Positions 9,126 to 18,785 are shown, counted from the stretch's first letter. The stretch: DNA of 64,000 nt from Hymenobacter edaphi (GCF_003258365.1 NZ_QHKM01000001.1:1426001-1490000); one strand, 5' to 3'. Notes: generated from the sequence alone by a model not told the origin. Made by a program: numbers and translations.

Positions 9126-10547
9126 ATGTCCGATACCTCCGCCACGCCCGCTCCCGCCGCTGCCCCCGCCCCCGATTTCACCGCCCTCGGGCTTAGCGAG
9201 CCGCTGCTGCAGGCCCTGGCGGAGCTGCGCTACACCCAGCCCACTGCCATTCAGGAGCAGGTAATTCCGCTGGTGCTGGCCGGGCAGGACATTGCCGGGC
9301 AGGCCCCCACCGGCTCGGGCAAAACGGCTGCCTACGGCCTGCCCCTGCTCCAGCAAATCGACGTGACGCAGGAAGCGGTGCAGGCCCTGGTGCTGGTGCC
9401 GGCCCGCGAGCTGGCCCTGCAGGTGCGCGACGAGCTGAAGCGTCTCGGCAAGTTTCTGCCCAACCTGCGCGTGGCGGCCTTCTACGGCGGGCACAGCTTC
9501 CAGGAAGAAACCAAGAGCCTCAAGCAGGCCCCGCACGTGGTGGTGGCCACGCCCGGCCGCCTGTTCGACCACCTCGACCGCCGCACGATTATTCCGAATA
9601 AGCTGCAGATGCTGGTCATCGACGAGACGGACAAGCTGCTGGAGCTGAAGTTTCAGGAGGCGCTGGCCAACATCGTGCAGCGCCTACCGCGCCGCCGCCA
9701 GACCCTGCTGTTCTCGGCCACCATGCCCGACAAAGTGCTGGAGCTGGTGCGCAAAAACCTCACCCGCCCCCGCCACGTGCAGGCCGATGCCCAGGCCGAC
9801 GCCTTGCCCGAGTCGCTGACCCTGCTGGGCCACGTGGGTACCACCGAGAAGAAGCCGGCCGCGCTGTTTCACATCCTGCAAAAGCCCGAAACCGGCCGCA
9901 CGCTGGTGTTCTGCAACACCCGCCAGCGCTGCGAGGAGCTGGCCCGCTTCCTCACCAGCCGCGGGCTGGCCGCCGTGGCCCTGCACGGCAAGCTGCCCCA
10001 GCCCGAGCGCGACAAAGCCCTGCTGAAGCTGCGCAACGGCTCGGCCCTGGCCCTGGTGGCCACCGACGTAGCCGCCCGCGGCATCGACGTGACGGACCTC
10101 GACACGGTTATCCAGTTCGAAGTGCCCGAAAAGGCCGATACCTTCCAGCACCGGGCGGGCCGCACGGCCCGCGCCGGGGCCGCCGGCACGGCCCACATCC
10201 TGGCCACGCCCGCCGAACAGGCCCTGGTGCTGCGCTGGGCCGTGGCCAAGGAAATCAAGTGGAAGCCGCTGCACGCTCCTGCCCTGCCGCCGGCCGCCAA
10301 AACGCCCAAGCCCACTACCGTGACGCTGCACGTTTCGGCCGGGCGCAAGGAGAAAGTCAGTGCCCACGACCTGGTGGGGGCGCTGGTGAACGTGGCCGGC
10401 CTGGAGCGCGAGGCCATCGGCCGCATCGAGGTGTTCGACCACTACAGCTACATCACCGTGCCCCGCGAGGCCGGCCGCGCCGTGCAGGACAGCATGGCCG
10501 GCGCCCGCATCAAGGGCCAGAAAGTGCGCGTGACGGAGGTTCGGTAG
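9126..10547 (+). CDS. DEAD-box RNA helicase, DbpA-like, with variant DETD motif
   Basis: A 473-residue ATP-dependent RNA helicase. Q motif near residue 39, motif I APTGSGKT (60-67), PARELALQ, TPGR, motif II D166-E-T-D, motif III SAT, ATDVAARGID and HRAGRTARAG are all present. Motif II is DETD instead of DEAD, a conservative change that keeps the metal-binding Asp and Glu. The C-terminus (VTLHVSAGRKEKVSAHDLVGA...) matches the DbpA RNA-binding domain that recognises 23S rRNA hairpin 92, so a role in large-subunit assembly is likely. The ATG at 9126 is chosen because it places the Q motif at a normal distance. A TACCTTCG box is about 25 nt upstream. Confidence 0.92.
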   Translation: MSDTSATPAPAAAPAPDFTALGLSEPLLQALAELRYTQPTAIQEQVIPLVLAGQDIAGQAPTGSGKTAAYGLPLLQQIDVTQEAVQALVLVPARELALQVRDELKRLGKFLPNLRVAAFYGGHSFQEETKSLKQAPHVVVATPGRLFDHLDRRTIIPNKLQMLVIDETDKLLELKFQEALANIVQRLPRRRQTLLFSATMPDKVLELVRKNLTRPRHVQADAQADALPESLTLLGHVGTTEKKPAALFHILQKPETGRTLVFCNTRQRCEELARFLTSRGLAAVALHGKLPQPERDKALLKLRNGSALALVATDVAARGIDVTDLDTVIQFEVPEKADTFQHRAGRTARAGAAGTAHILATPAEQALVLRWAVAKEIKWKPLHAPALPPAAKTPKPTTVTLHVSAGRKEKVSAHDLVGALVNVAGLEREAIGRIEVFDHYSYITVPREAGRAVQDSMAGARIKGQKVRVTEVR

Positions 10548-10568
10548 AATTTCCGAGGAGAGGGTACC

Positions 10569-10602
10569 GCCCGGCTGCGCGATGAACTCTGCGCAGTCGG
10601 GC
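10569..10602. terminator. Hairpin between convergent helicase and ABC permease genes
   Basis: The arms GCCCGGCTGCGC and GCGCAGTCGGGC form a 12-bp stem with one G-T wobble pair and a 10-nt loop. It lies in the 80-bp gap between two convergent genes and probably serves both. Confidence 0.65.
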
Positions 10603-10627
10603 CGTAGTTGTTTACCGCCATTCCCCC

Positions 10628-13600
10628 CTAGCGCCCTGCCTCAAACCGCCGCTGGTTGTTGACCCGGTTCCGGTCGAGGTAGCGCACGGCGGGGTCGACC
10701 ACCACGTACGCGGGGCGCTTCGGCAGCCGCAGCTGCAGGTGAATCTGGCTGCCGGCTACGCGCTCCTCGCCGTGGTACAGCCGCCGCCCGCGGCCGGGCG
10801 GGCCGTCCAGCACGGACACTTCTACCCGTTCGCCATCGGTGCTCAACGGCGTTTCGCGGCCGTTGCGGCTGTCGGTTTTGCGGGCGCTGATACGTATTTC
10901 GGCCTGAAACCGGCCGTCGGCCGCGGGCTTTACGAGGGCCGTGTCCACGCGCAGCTCGCGCACCACTTGCTGGGTCAGCCACTCGTCCACGGCGGCGCGG
11001 TCGGCGGGCGTTGTCGCTTCGGTGAGCAGGGCCGTCCACAGGTCGCGGGTGGTGGCCGCGCCGTGGGGGCCGCCGTACGCGGCCAGCAGCCGCCCCAGCG
11101 CCCGGTCGACGGCAGCCGGGCCGAGGCGGGCACGCAGGCTGTTCATCAGCACCGCGCCCTTGCCGTAGTACAGGTAGGCCTGGTCGTCGACGGCCAGCAT
11201 GGCGGGCTCGGTGGCGGCTTCGTCGGTGCGGCCGGCCAGGTAGCGGTCCTCGTCGAAAGCCAGCACGGCGGGCAGGGCACCGGGGCCGTGGGCATCGGCC
11301 AGCACCAGCTGCTCGGAGTGCTTGGCCAGGGTCTCAATCAGGGTGCTGCCCCCGAGCACGTCGGCCGGGTCGAGGGTGTGGCCCCACCACTGGTGCGACA
11401 CCTCGTGGGCCACGCGGCGCAGCAGCAGGTCGACATCGGCGGATTGCGGGGCGGCGGTGAAGCCGCGGTCTTCGGTGAAGAGCACCAGGCCGGGCAGCGC
11501 GTAGGCCCCGAACGGCGCCCAGGCCGGCACTTCGGCAATGCGCAGCGTGGCGTGCGGGTAGGCGCCGTACCGGGCGCTGAGCACCCGCAGGGAGTGGGTG
11601 GCGGCAGCCAGCACGCGCGCTGCATTGGCGGCGTGGGCCGGGTGATACCACACTTCCACCGTCACCGGGCCTTGCCGGGCGCGGTGCACGGCGTAGCGGG
11701 CCGAGAGGAAACCGAAGTTGGGCGTAGTGGGGCGCAGTTGCCGGTAATGGAAGTAGCGCCGGCCCGCCTGCGTCCAGCTGCGCACGAGCTGGCCGGGGCC
11801 GAGGGCCGTCTGGTCGAGGTCGGTGCCGACGGTGGCATCGAGGGTGTGCCAGGCGCGGCCGGGGCCGGCGGCGTGCACGGCGGCCAGCGCGGCGGCGGTG
11901 CGGGGCAGCGGCGCCGGGGCCGTGGGGGCCGCGCGCAGCCCCTGGCGGCGGCGGGCGGCGGGGTCGCTCAGCTCCCGGCCGGGGCGGTAGCCCAGGCTCG
12001 GGAAGACCTCGGCGCTCATCAGCATGGAGCCGTTGGCCGTCACGTCGTAGCTGAAGCCCTCGGCGCGGATGCCGCCGCGGTCGAGGGCCAGGCGGAAGTG
12101 CAGGCGCGTGCGGGCGCCGGGCGCCAGGGGCTGCGGCAGCCGCCACAGCTCCACGCCGAAGCGGGAGTCCTGGCGCAGGCGTTGGGCCCCGGGCAGCGTC
12201 AGGCGGGCCGTGGTCAGGGCTTCGGGCAGCTGCACCCACACCGTATCCAGGGGGCGGGCGGTCTGGTTTTCGAGCACGTAGTGGCCCCGGATGACGGCCC
12301 GGCGGGCCCGCGGGTACAGCTCGACGTGGGTACGCACGGCCACGATGCCGGGCTGCGGCCGGGCGGCCAAGGGGCGGTACTGCCGCTCGTAGTCGGCCTG
12401 CCAGGCTTCCTGCTGGCTTTGGCTTTGCCAGGGATGCTGCACCGAAGTCTGCCAGTACAGCCAACCAGCCACGGCAGCCAGCAGCCCGGCGCCGGCCAGC
12501 AGCCAGCGGCGGGTGTGCGGGCTCCATTGCGCGCCCAAGGTGCGCAGGCGGGCGCTCAGGCGGGCGTCGGTGCCGCGCTGCCACAGCCCCCCGCTTACGG
12601 CCGCCAGCAAGATGGCCAGCAGCGCCCAGTAGAGCATGAATGCGGCAAAGGAAGGCAGCACGGGGCCGAAGCCGTCCATTTCAGAGTAGGCGCCCGTGGG
12701 GCCGTTGCCGAAGTGCCACATGGGATGCTCCAGGCCCAGCACGCTGCCACGGTAAGCCACGAAGGCCAGCAGCAGCCCGGCCATCATGCCCAGCCAGCGG
12801 TTGGGGCTGATAACCTGCAGGGCCAGGGCGCCGAGGGCAAACAAGACCAACGGCAGGCCCGCAAACCAGAGCAGCGTGAGGTACAGGCCCACGTCGACGT
12901 GCGCGTAGCCCTGCGCCAGCTGCGTGACGGCGCCCACGGCCATGCCCGCCAGCGCCAGCAGCAGGGGCAGCGTGCTCAGGGCGGCGGCTTTGGCGAGGAA
13001 GAAGGCGGCGTTCGGGGCGGGCGTGGCATCGAGCAGGGCGGCCATGCCCAGCACCCGCTCGCGCCACACGACTTCGGCGGCGTAGTACACCACCACCACG
13101 GTGCCCAGCAGCAGCAAGGGCAGGCGGATGGCGTCGAGCATCAGGCCGGTGGTGGGTAGCAAGTGAATGCCATACTCCCCGCCGCCCGACTGGGCGCCGC
13201 ACTCCATGCCCACCACGAACACCCACAGCAGCAGCAAGGTCAGAAACGGCCAGCCGCGCAGAATGTGGCCCAGCTCCCGGCGCAGCGCCCAGCCCAGGGT
13301 GCGGCGGAACGCAGCCGCCGAGCGGGGCGCCGGCGCCACGGGCTGATAAACCACGGCCAGCGGCACTGATTCGGCTGCCGGTTGGAGCGGCCGCGCCCGG
13401 CGGCGGGGCGTTGCGTCCGGCGAAAACCGGGCGTACGTCAGCCCCAGCACCGCGGCGGCTACGCTCAGCCAGAGCAGACGGTTGAACAGCAGGTGGCCCG
13501 ACAGCGTGAGCAGGCGCGAGTCCCGCTCGGCGGGCGTCCAGTAGCGGGTTTGTTCGAAAAAGGCGGAGAGGCCGAAGGGGTCGAGCAGGGCGGCGCGGGC

Positions 13601-14221
13601 CAGGCCCTCGGGCGTGGGCGGGGCCGTGCCGGCCATCAGGGGCGAGTCGATGAGCAGGGCCGTGACCAGGTAGAGGGCGTAGATGGCCACAGCTCCGACG
13701 TAGGTGGCCAGGGTGCTGCGCGTGAGTGAGGCCACGGCAAAGAGCACCGCGCCCACCAGCAGCAGGTTGGGCAGGGCCAGCACCAGCAGGGCCCAGAGGT
13801 AGGCGGCGGGCTGCACCGCACCCAGGCGCTCGGGCGCCACGGGCAGCAGCAGCGGGGCCAGCAGCAGCACCAGCGCGGCCAGCGTGAGCACGGCCGCGCC
13901 GGCCAGCAGGGCCCCGCCCAGCCGGCTGAGCAGGTAGCGCGGCCGGCCCACCGGCGTGGCCCACACGATGCCCGTCATGCCCTGCTCGGCGTCGCGCAGG
14001 GCGGCCGGGGCGCAAAATACCGTCAGCACGAACACGCCGAGCAGGCTGAGCACGCCCAGGCTCTGGGCCACCGCGTAGGGCGAGTTGACGTGCACGTTGG
14101 CCGGGCCGTAGCCGGTCCCCACCAAAAACGCGCTAATCACGGCCAGCAGCAGCGCAGCCACCGCAAAAGTGGCGCGCCGGGTGTGGTAGCGCCACTCGAA
14201 ACTCAACAAACCGAGCAGCAT
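10628..14221 (-). CDS. ABC transporter permease fused to M1 family aminopeptidase
   Basis: A 1197-residue protein. Residues 1-540 contain two sets of about six transmembrane helices, starting MLLGLLSFEWRYHTRRATF, typical of ABC-2 permeases. After a last membrane helix near 560 comes a periplasmic M1 metallopeptidase domain: zinc motif H939-E-V-S-H943 followed by Glu963 in LIETLAKHSE. The arrangement is a known Bacteroidota family in which a peptidase is built into an ABC exporter; the substrate is unknown. Its ATG overlaps the stop of the ATPase gene by one base (TGATG), showing translational coupling. Confidence 0.92.
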   Translation of the reverse strand: MLLGLLSFEWRYHTRRATFAVAALLLAVISAFLVGTGYGPANVHVNSPYAVAQSLGVLSLLGVFVLTVFCAPAALRDAEQGMTGIVWATPVGRPRYLLSRLGGALLAGAAVLTLAALVLLLAPLLLPVAPERLGAVQPAAYLWALLVLALPNLLLVGAVLFAVASLTRSTLATYVGAVAIYALYLVTALLIDSPLMAGTAPPTPEGLARAALLDPFGLSAFFEQTRYWTPAERDSRLLTLSGHLLFNRLLWLSVAAAVLGLTYARFSPDATPRRRARPLQPAAESVPLAVVYQPVAPAPRSAAAFRRTLGWALRRELGHILRGWPFLTLLLLWVFVVGMECGAQSGGGEYGIHLLPTTGLMLDAIRLPLLLLGTVVVVYYAAEVVWRERVLGMAALLDATPAPNAAFFLAKAAALSTLPLLLALAGMAVGAVTQLAQGYAHVDVGLYLTLLWFAGLPLVLFALGALALQVISPNRWLGMMAGLLLAFVAYRGSVLGLEHPMWHFGNGPTGAYSEMDGFGPVLPSFAAFMLYWALLAILLAAVSGGLWQRGTDARLSARLRTLGAQWSPHTRRWLLAGAGLLAAVAGWLYWQTSVQHPWQSQSQQEAWQADYERQYRPLAARPQPGIVAVRTHVELYPRARRAVIRGHYVLENQTARPLDTVWVQLPEALTTARLTLPGAQRLRQDSRFGVELWRLPQPLAPGARTRLHFRLALDRGGIRAEGFSYDVTANGSMLMSAEVFPSLGYRPGRELSDPAARRRQGLRAAPTAPAPLPRTAAALAAVHAAGPGRAWHTLDATVGTDLDQTALGPGQLVRSWTQAGRRYFHYRQLRPTTPNFGFLSARYAVHRARQGPVTVEVWYHPAHAANAARVLAAATHSLRVLSARYGAYPHATLRIAEVPAWAPFGAYALPGLVLFTEDRGFTAAPQSADVDLLLRRVAHEVSHQWWGHTLDPADVLGGSTLIETLAKHSEQLVLADAHGPGALPAVLAFDEDRYLAGRTDEAATEPAMLAVDDQAYLYYGKGAVLMNSLRARLGPAAVDRALGRLLAAYGGPHGAATTRDLWTALLTEATTPADRAAVDEWLTQQVVRELRVDTALVKPAADGRFQAEIRISARKTDSRNGRETPLSTDGERVEVSVLDGPPGRGRRLYHGEERVAGSQIHLQLRLPKRPAYVVVDPAVRYLDRNRVNNQRRFEAGR

Positions 14222-15132
14222 CAGTCGGCAAAGGCTAAGATGGGCGCCGGCACGCGGCCCTCGCCCTGGGCCAGGGCGTAGAAATACACGTCTTCCAGCT
14301 CGGGCTCCACCGGCGCGAAGCCGGGCGCGGGCGGCGCGTCGGCCAGCACCCGCAGGCGCGTCTGGCCCGCGTGCAGCTGCGCCGACAGCACCCACAGCCC
14401 GTCGGCCCGCAGCGCGGCACCACTGGCCCTGGGCACGGCCTTGCTCCACACCCGGCCGCGCAGCTCGTCCACCAGCGCGTCGGGGGCGCCTTCGCGCAGC
14501 ACCCGCCCCCCGGCCAGAATGGCCATGCGCGGGCAGAGCTGGCGCACGTCCTCCACGATGTGGGTGCTCAGAATCACCACCACCTGCTCCCCTATCTCGC
14601 TGAGCAGGTTATGAAAGCGGTTGCGCTCCTCCGGGTCGAGGCCGGCGGTGGGCTCGTCGACCACCATCAGGCGGGGCTGGCCCAGCAGGGCCTGCGCAAT
14701 GCCGAAGCGCTGGCGCATGCCGCCCGAAAAGCCACTGACGGCCCGTTTGCGGTGCTCCCACAGATTGGTTTGCACCAGCAGGCCCTCGATCTGGGCGCGG
14801 CGGGCGGCTTTGTCGTGCAGGCCCTTGAGCACGGCCACGTACTCCAGCAGGTCGAAGGCCGACACGCCGGGGTACACCCCAAAATCCTGGGGCAGGTAGC
14901 CGAGGCGGGCGCGGTGGGCCTCCGCGTCGGCGAAGATGTCGTGGCCGTCGAAGGTGATGCGGCCCGCGTCGGGCGCCTGCAGGGTGGCAATGGTGCGCAT
15001 CAGGGTGGATTTGCCGGCGCCGTTGGGGCCCAGCAGGCCGTAGAGGCCGCGCGGAATGGTGAGCGTGACGCCGCGCAGGGCGGGCACGCCGTTGGGGTAG
15101 GTTTTGGTAAGGTTGTGCAGGACGAGGCTCAT
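14221..15132 (-). CDS. ABC transporter ATP-binding protein
   Basis: A 303-residue ABC-2 type ATPase. Walker A is GPNGAGKST (35-43), then the Q-loop in LGYLPQDFG, signature FSGGMRQR, Walker B LMVVDEPTAGLD and the switch His in ILSTHIVED. A C-terminal extension of about 80 residues is typical of exporters such as NatA or YtrB types. It is the first gene of a two-gene operon and powers the fused permease/peptidase encoded downstream. The ATG at 15132 is the family start; upstream residues belong to the intergenic region. A palindrome (15185-15213) lies about 50 bp upstream and may control it. Confidence 0.94.
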   Translation of the reverse strand: MSLVLHNLTKTYPNGVPALRGVTLTIPRGLYGLLGPNGAGKSTLMRTIATLQAPDAGRITFDGHDIFADAEAHRARLGYLPQDFGVYPGVSAFDLLEYVAVLKGLHDKAARRAQIEGLLVQTNLWEHRKRAVSGFSGGMRQRFGIAQALLGQPRLMVVDEPTAGLDPEERNRFHNLLSEIGEQVVVILSTHIVEDVRQLCPRMAILAGGRVLREGAPDALVDELRGRVWSKAVPRASGAALRADGLWVLSAQLHAGQTRLRVLADAPPAPGFAPVEPELEDVYFYALAQGEGRVPAPILAFAD

Positions 15133-15184
15133 GGGCAGGAGCCGGACGGCGGAAGTCACGTCGCCGGGGCCTGCAATTGTATGA

Positions 15185-15213
15185 AAAGGTACTTTGTTTT
15201 GCAAGGTACCTTT
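15185..15213. promoter_or_regulatory. AAAGGTAC palindrome in divergent promoter region
   Basis: The arms AAAGGTACTTTG (15185-15196) and CAAGGTACCTTT (15202-15213) pair with one mismatch around a 5-nt centre. The right arm overlaps an exact plus-strand -7 box TACCTTTG (15207-15214). Minus-strand TACCTTGC and TACCTTTT boxes also overlap it. Its place between the divergent ABC and phosphatase-like genes suggests an operator for a dimeric repressor, perhaps of the GntR or PadR type common with such exporters. No such regulator is encoded in the window. Confidence 0.5.
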
Positions 15214-15318
15214 GAAAATAACCAACCGAATGCTACCTTCGGCCCACCGGCCGATGTTTCCAGCCTGATCTTTCATATTTGCCGGACGCCGCCACGCCCC
15301 TACCCCAGTAGATTGCTT

Positions 15319-15681
15319 TTGCCCGATTCGCCAACGCCAACCGCCCCGCGCCAACTCCTGTTCATCTGCAGCATGAACCGCTGGCGCAGCCTCACCGCCG
15401 AGCGGCTGTTCGATGAGCACCCGCACTACGCAGCCCGTTCGGCCGGCACCGAGCCCGGGGCCCGCGTGCGCGTCACGGCCGGGCAGTTGGGCTGGGCGGA
15501 AGTGGTATTCGTGATGGAGAAACGCCACGCCGAGCGGCTGCGGGCCAAGTTTGCCGAGGCGCTGCGCGGCAAGCGCGTCGTCTGCCTGCGCATTCCGGAT
15601 CAGTACCAGTTTCAGGACCCGCAGCTGGTGGCCCTGCTGCGCGAAAAACTGGCGGAGCACCTGCCGCTGGGCGGCTTTTGA
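15319..15681 (+). CDS. Low-molecular-weight protein tyrosine phosphatase-like protein
   Basis: A 120-residue protein with the phosphatase P-loop CX5R near the N-terminus, in LLFICSMNRWRSLTAERLF, and the fold pattern RSAGTEPGARVRVT and VVFVMEKRHAERL. Small members of this family (about 110 residues) are common in Bacteroidota and are annotated as LMW phosphotyrosine phosphatases; the C-terminal acid loop of classical enzymes (DP) is not obvious, so activity is uncertain. The only ATG in frame lies inside the P-loop, so TTG 15319 or TTG 15313 must be the start. It is divergent from the ABC operon. Confidence 0.75.
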   Translation: MPDSPTPTAPRQLLFICSMNRWRSLTAERLFDEHPHYAARSAGTEPGARVRVTAGQLGWAEVVFVMEKRHAERLRAKFAEALRGKRVVCLRIPDQYQFQDPQLVALLREKLAEHLPLGGF

Positions 15682-15718
15682 GCGGAGGCGCGAAAGGATG
15701 CGCAAGACCAAACCGGAC

Positions 15719-15862
15719 GTCCTGTCGAGCTTGGCGAGACATCTCGCGGGCTTCGTTGAACGACCATACTAGGCCGTCATGCTGAGCCTGAGCGAAGCAT
15801 CTCTACTGAACGATTTCGTGCGAGAGAAGCGGTAGAGATGCTTCGGCTGCGCTTAGCATGAC
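15719..15862. repeat. Dispersed long inverted repeat, one half copy plus one full copy
   Basis: A half element (GTCGAGCTTGGCGAGACATC, from about 15724) is followed by a full copy at 15776-15862. The arms of the full copy begin GTCATGCTGAGC and end GCTTAGCATGAC, are about 31 nt long and pair with few mismatches, with a 25-nt centre. A further degenerate half (ATTCTGAGCGAAG) lies at about 15886. The rest of the 347-bp gap before the GH2 gene shows no gene. The same family recurs at 21258, 46623, 53443, 55901 and 56506. Confidence 0.8.
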
Positions 15863-16028
15863 CCAGCACTTCATTTCCTCAGCCATTCTGAGCGAAGCTG
15901 TTGGCTAAAATCCTCCGTCCTCTCCCCCGCCCCGCAAACGTTTCCGTGAGTAATTCCGGCGCTTTGCTTGCTTGCCACGGCCGGGTTTCGGAAGCTTGAA
16001 GGCACTTCCCACCATCTCGCGCTCCATC

Positions 16029-18785
16029 ATGGTTTTCTCCTGGCCCGTCGGGGCCGCGCTCCGGCCGTTGCGGGCCGCGGGGCGGCAGCTTGTTCTGTTG
16101 CTGCTGCTGGGGCTCGTGGCCACGGCCGGGCGGGCGCAGGGCCGGGTCACGCAGCGCCTAAACACAGGTTGGCTTTTTCGCAAGGACGCGGCGCGCCGCC
16201 TCAACCCCGCCGCGCCGCCCGCCGAAGGCTGGGAAGCCGTCAGCCTGCCGCACACCTGGAACGCGCAGGACGTGCTCGACGACGAGCCGGGCTACTACCG
16301 CGGCGCGGGCTGGTACCGCAAAACCCTGCACCTGCCCGCCGATTGGGCGCAGCACCGCCTGTACCTGCACTTCGAGGGCGCCAACCAGGAAACCGCGGTG
16401 TACGTGAACGGCCGGCTGGTGGGCCAGCACGCGGGCGGCTATACCGCTTTCCGGGTGCCGCTGAACGCGGCGCTGGCGGCCACCGGCGCCCCAGCCGGCA
16501 CCGCCGAGCTGCTGGTGAAAGTCGACAACCGCCACAACCCGCGCATTCCGCCGCTGTCGGCCGACTTCACCTTCTACGGCGGCCTGTACCGCGACGTGTA
16601 CCTGCTGGCGGCCCAGCCCGTGCACTTCGACCTCGACAACTACGCCTCGGCGGGTGTGTTCGTGACCACGCCGCAGGTATCGGCCGCGGCGGCCACGGTG
16701 CAGCTGCGCGGCGCGGTGCAGAACGACGCCGCTACGGCTCGCACCGTGCGGGTGCGCAGCCGCCTACTCGATGCGGCCGGGCAGACGGTGGGCGAGCACA
16801 CCACCAAGCTGAAACTGAACGCCGGGCAGCAGGCGTCCTTCGCGCAGGCGTTCAAGCCGTTGCGGCAGCCGCGGCTTTGGTCGCCGGCCGCACCCTACCT
16901 GTACCGGGCGGTATCGGAAGTGCTGGACGAGCGGGGGCAGGCGCTGGACGAGGTGACCAACCCCGTGGGGCTGCGCTGGTTTCGGTTTGATGCCGCGCAG
17001 GGCTTCTTTCTGAACGGGCAGCCGCTCAAGCTCATTGGCACCAACCGCCACCAGGACCAGCCCGGCCTGGGCAACGCCCTGCCCGAGGCCCTGCACGAGC
17101 GCGACGTGCGCCTGGTCAAGCAGCTGGGTGGCAACTTCCTGCGCGTGTCGCACTACCCGCAGCACCCCGCAGTGCTGCAGGCCTGCGACCGGCTGGGCAT
17201 CCTCGCCTCGGTGGAAATTCCCGTCGTCAACGCCATTACCGAATCGGAAGCCTTCTACCAGCGCTGCGACTCGATGCAGACGGAGATGATCCGGCAGAGC
17301 TACAACCACCCGTCGGTCATCATCTGGGCCTACATGAACGAGGTGCTGCTGCAGCTGCCGGCGGGCCTGAAAAAGGACAACGACGCCGGCCGCGCCTACC
17401 TGCAGAACGTGGCCCGCCTGGCCCGGCGCCTCGACAACCTCACCCGCCGCGAAGACCCCACGCGGGCCACCATGCTCGTCTGCCACGGCGCCTTCGAGCT
17501 GTACCGCGACGCGGGCCTGCTGCGGATTCCGACGGTGCTGGGCTGGAACCTCTACCAGGGCTGGTACTCGCCCCGACTCGAAGACTTTCCCGCGTTTCTG
17601 GAGCGTCACCGCCGCGAGCTGCCCGATAAACCTTTGCTGGTGACTGAGTACGGCGCCGATGCCGACATCCGCCTGCACAGCCCGCAGCCCCGCCGCTTCG
17701 ACAAAACCAGCGAGTACGCCACGCGCTACCACCAATACTACCTGCGGGAAATCCTGGCCCGGCCCTTCGTGGCGGGCAGCGCGGTCTGGAACCTGGCCGA
17801 GTTTAACTCCGAGAAGCGGCAGGAAGCCGTGCCGCACGTCAACAACAAGGGCCTGATGACCGGGGAGCGGCAGCCCAAGGACGCCTACCTGTTTTACCAG
17901 GCCCGGCTGCTCGCCGCTCCTTTTGTGGCCATCGGTGCCCGGGGCTGGCGGCGGCGGGCGGGTGTGGCCGCTGGCCCCGATTCGCTGTACTGCGTGCAGC
18001 CGGTGGAGGTATTTACCAACCAACCCACTGTGGAGCTGCGGCTGAACGGCCGCGTGCTGGGTATGGAGCCGGCTGCGGAGGGTGTGGCGCGCTTCCAGGT
18101 GCCGTTTGGTCCGGGAGTTAATCAACTCACGGCCAGCGTGCCGGGCCAGGCCGTTACCGATCAGGCCGACGTCGACTTTCAGCTGCTGCCCACCAAGTTG
18201 GCGTCGGCGGCCCTGCCCTTCACCGAACTGAACGTGAGTTTGGGCGACGAGCGGCAGTTCAGCGACGAAGCCCGGCAGCAGGTGTGGCTGCCCGAGCAGG
18301 CCTACCAGCCCGGCGGCTGGGGCTACGTGGGCGGCCGCGCCTACAAGCAGGAAGGCAACGGCCAGCTGCCCTACGGCTCGGCGCGCAACATTCTCGGCAC
18401 CGACTACGACGCGCTGTACCAGACCCAGCGCGTGGGCCTCAGCCAGTTTCGCCTCGACGTGCCCGCCGGTCAGTACGAGGTGACGCTGCACTTCGCCGAG
18501 CTGGAGCAGGCCCCACCCGCCGAAGCCCTGGCCTACAACCTCGAAAAAGCCGCTGCCGGCAGCGCCCCCGCCCCGGCCACCCGCCCCACCCGCAGCTTCG
18601 ACGTGCGCCTCAACGGCCAGCTGGTGCTGCCCGCCCTGGGCCCCGACAACTACCTGACGCCCCTGCAGGCGGTCAGCTTCACGTTTCCGGTGACGGTGCA
18701 GGCCGCGCAGGGCATTACGCTTGAGTTTCAAGCGCTGCGCGGGGAAGCAGTGCTGAACGGTTTGCAAGTCAAACGGCTGTACTAG
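16029..18785 (+). CDS. Secreted glycoside hydrolase family 2 enzyme with malectin-like domain
   Basis: A 918-residue secreted beta-glycosidase (beta-galactosidase/glucuronidase type). A signal peptide (LLLLLGLVATAGRAQ) starts it. The sugar-binding jelly roll includes VSLPHTWN and GWYRKTLHLP; an Ig-like domain follows; the TIM barrel holds acid/base E438 in IIWAYMNE and nucleophile E540 in LLVTEYGAD. After the barrel come a beta domain (about 640-710) and a malectin-like carbohydrate-binding domain (about 740-918, with FDVRLNG). ATG 16029 is chosen since it leads directly into the signal peptide. It lies just upstream of a second secreted glycosidase, suggesting a shared polysaccharide target. 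Confidence 0.93.
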   Translation: MVFSWPVGAALRPLRAAGRQLVLLLLLGLVATAGRAQGRVTQRLNTGWLFRKDAARRLNPAAPPAEGWEAVSLPHTWNAQDVLDDEPGYYRGAGWYRKTLHLPADWAQHRLYLHFEGANQETAVYVNGRLVGQHAGGYTAFRVPLNAALAATGAPAGTAELLVKVDNRHNPRIPPLSADFTFYGGLYRDVYLLAAQPVHFDLDNYASAGVFVTTPQVSAAAATVQLRGAVQNDAATARTVRVRSRLLDAAGQTVGEHTTKLKLNAGQQASFAQAFKPLRQPRLWSPAAPYLYRAVSEVLDERGQALDEVTNPVGLRWFRFDAAQGFFLNGQPLKLIGTNRHQDQPGLGNALPEALHERDVRLVKQLGGNFLRVSHYPQHPAVLQACDRLGILASVEIPVVNAITESEAFYQRCDSMQTEMIRQSYNHPSVIIWAYMNEVLLQLPAGLKKDNDAGRAYLQNVARLARRLDNLTRREDPTRATMLVCHGAFELYRDAGLLRIPTVLGWNLYQGWYSPRLEDFPAFLERHRRELPDKPLLVTEYGADADIRLHSPQPRRFDKTSEYATRYHQYYLREILARPFVAGSAVWNLAEFNSEKRQEAVPHVNNKGLMTGERQPKDAYLFYQARLLAAPFVAIGARGWRRRAGVAAGPDSLYCVQPVEVFTNQPTVELRLNGRVLGMEPAAEGVARFQVPFGPGVNQLTASVPGQAVTDQADVDFQLLPTKLASAALPFTELNVSLGDERQFSDEARQQVWLPEQAYQPGGWGYVGGRAYKQEGNGQLPYGSARNILGTDYDALYQTQRVGLSQFRLDVPAGQYEVTLHFAELEQAPPAEALAYNLEKAAAGSAPAPATRPTRSFDVRLNGQLVLPALGPDNYLTPLQAVSFTFPVTVQAAQGITLEFQALRGEAVLNGLQVKRLY

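Noticed and set aside
10739-13159. An 806-codon open frame on the plus strand opposite the ABC permease/M1 peptidase gene
   Set aside because: It is antisense to a clearly conserved protein, and its translation is a Gly/Gln/His/Val-rich sequence typical of high-GC shadow frames.
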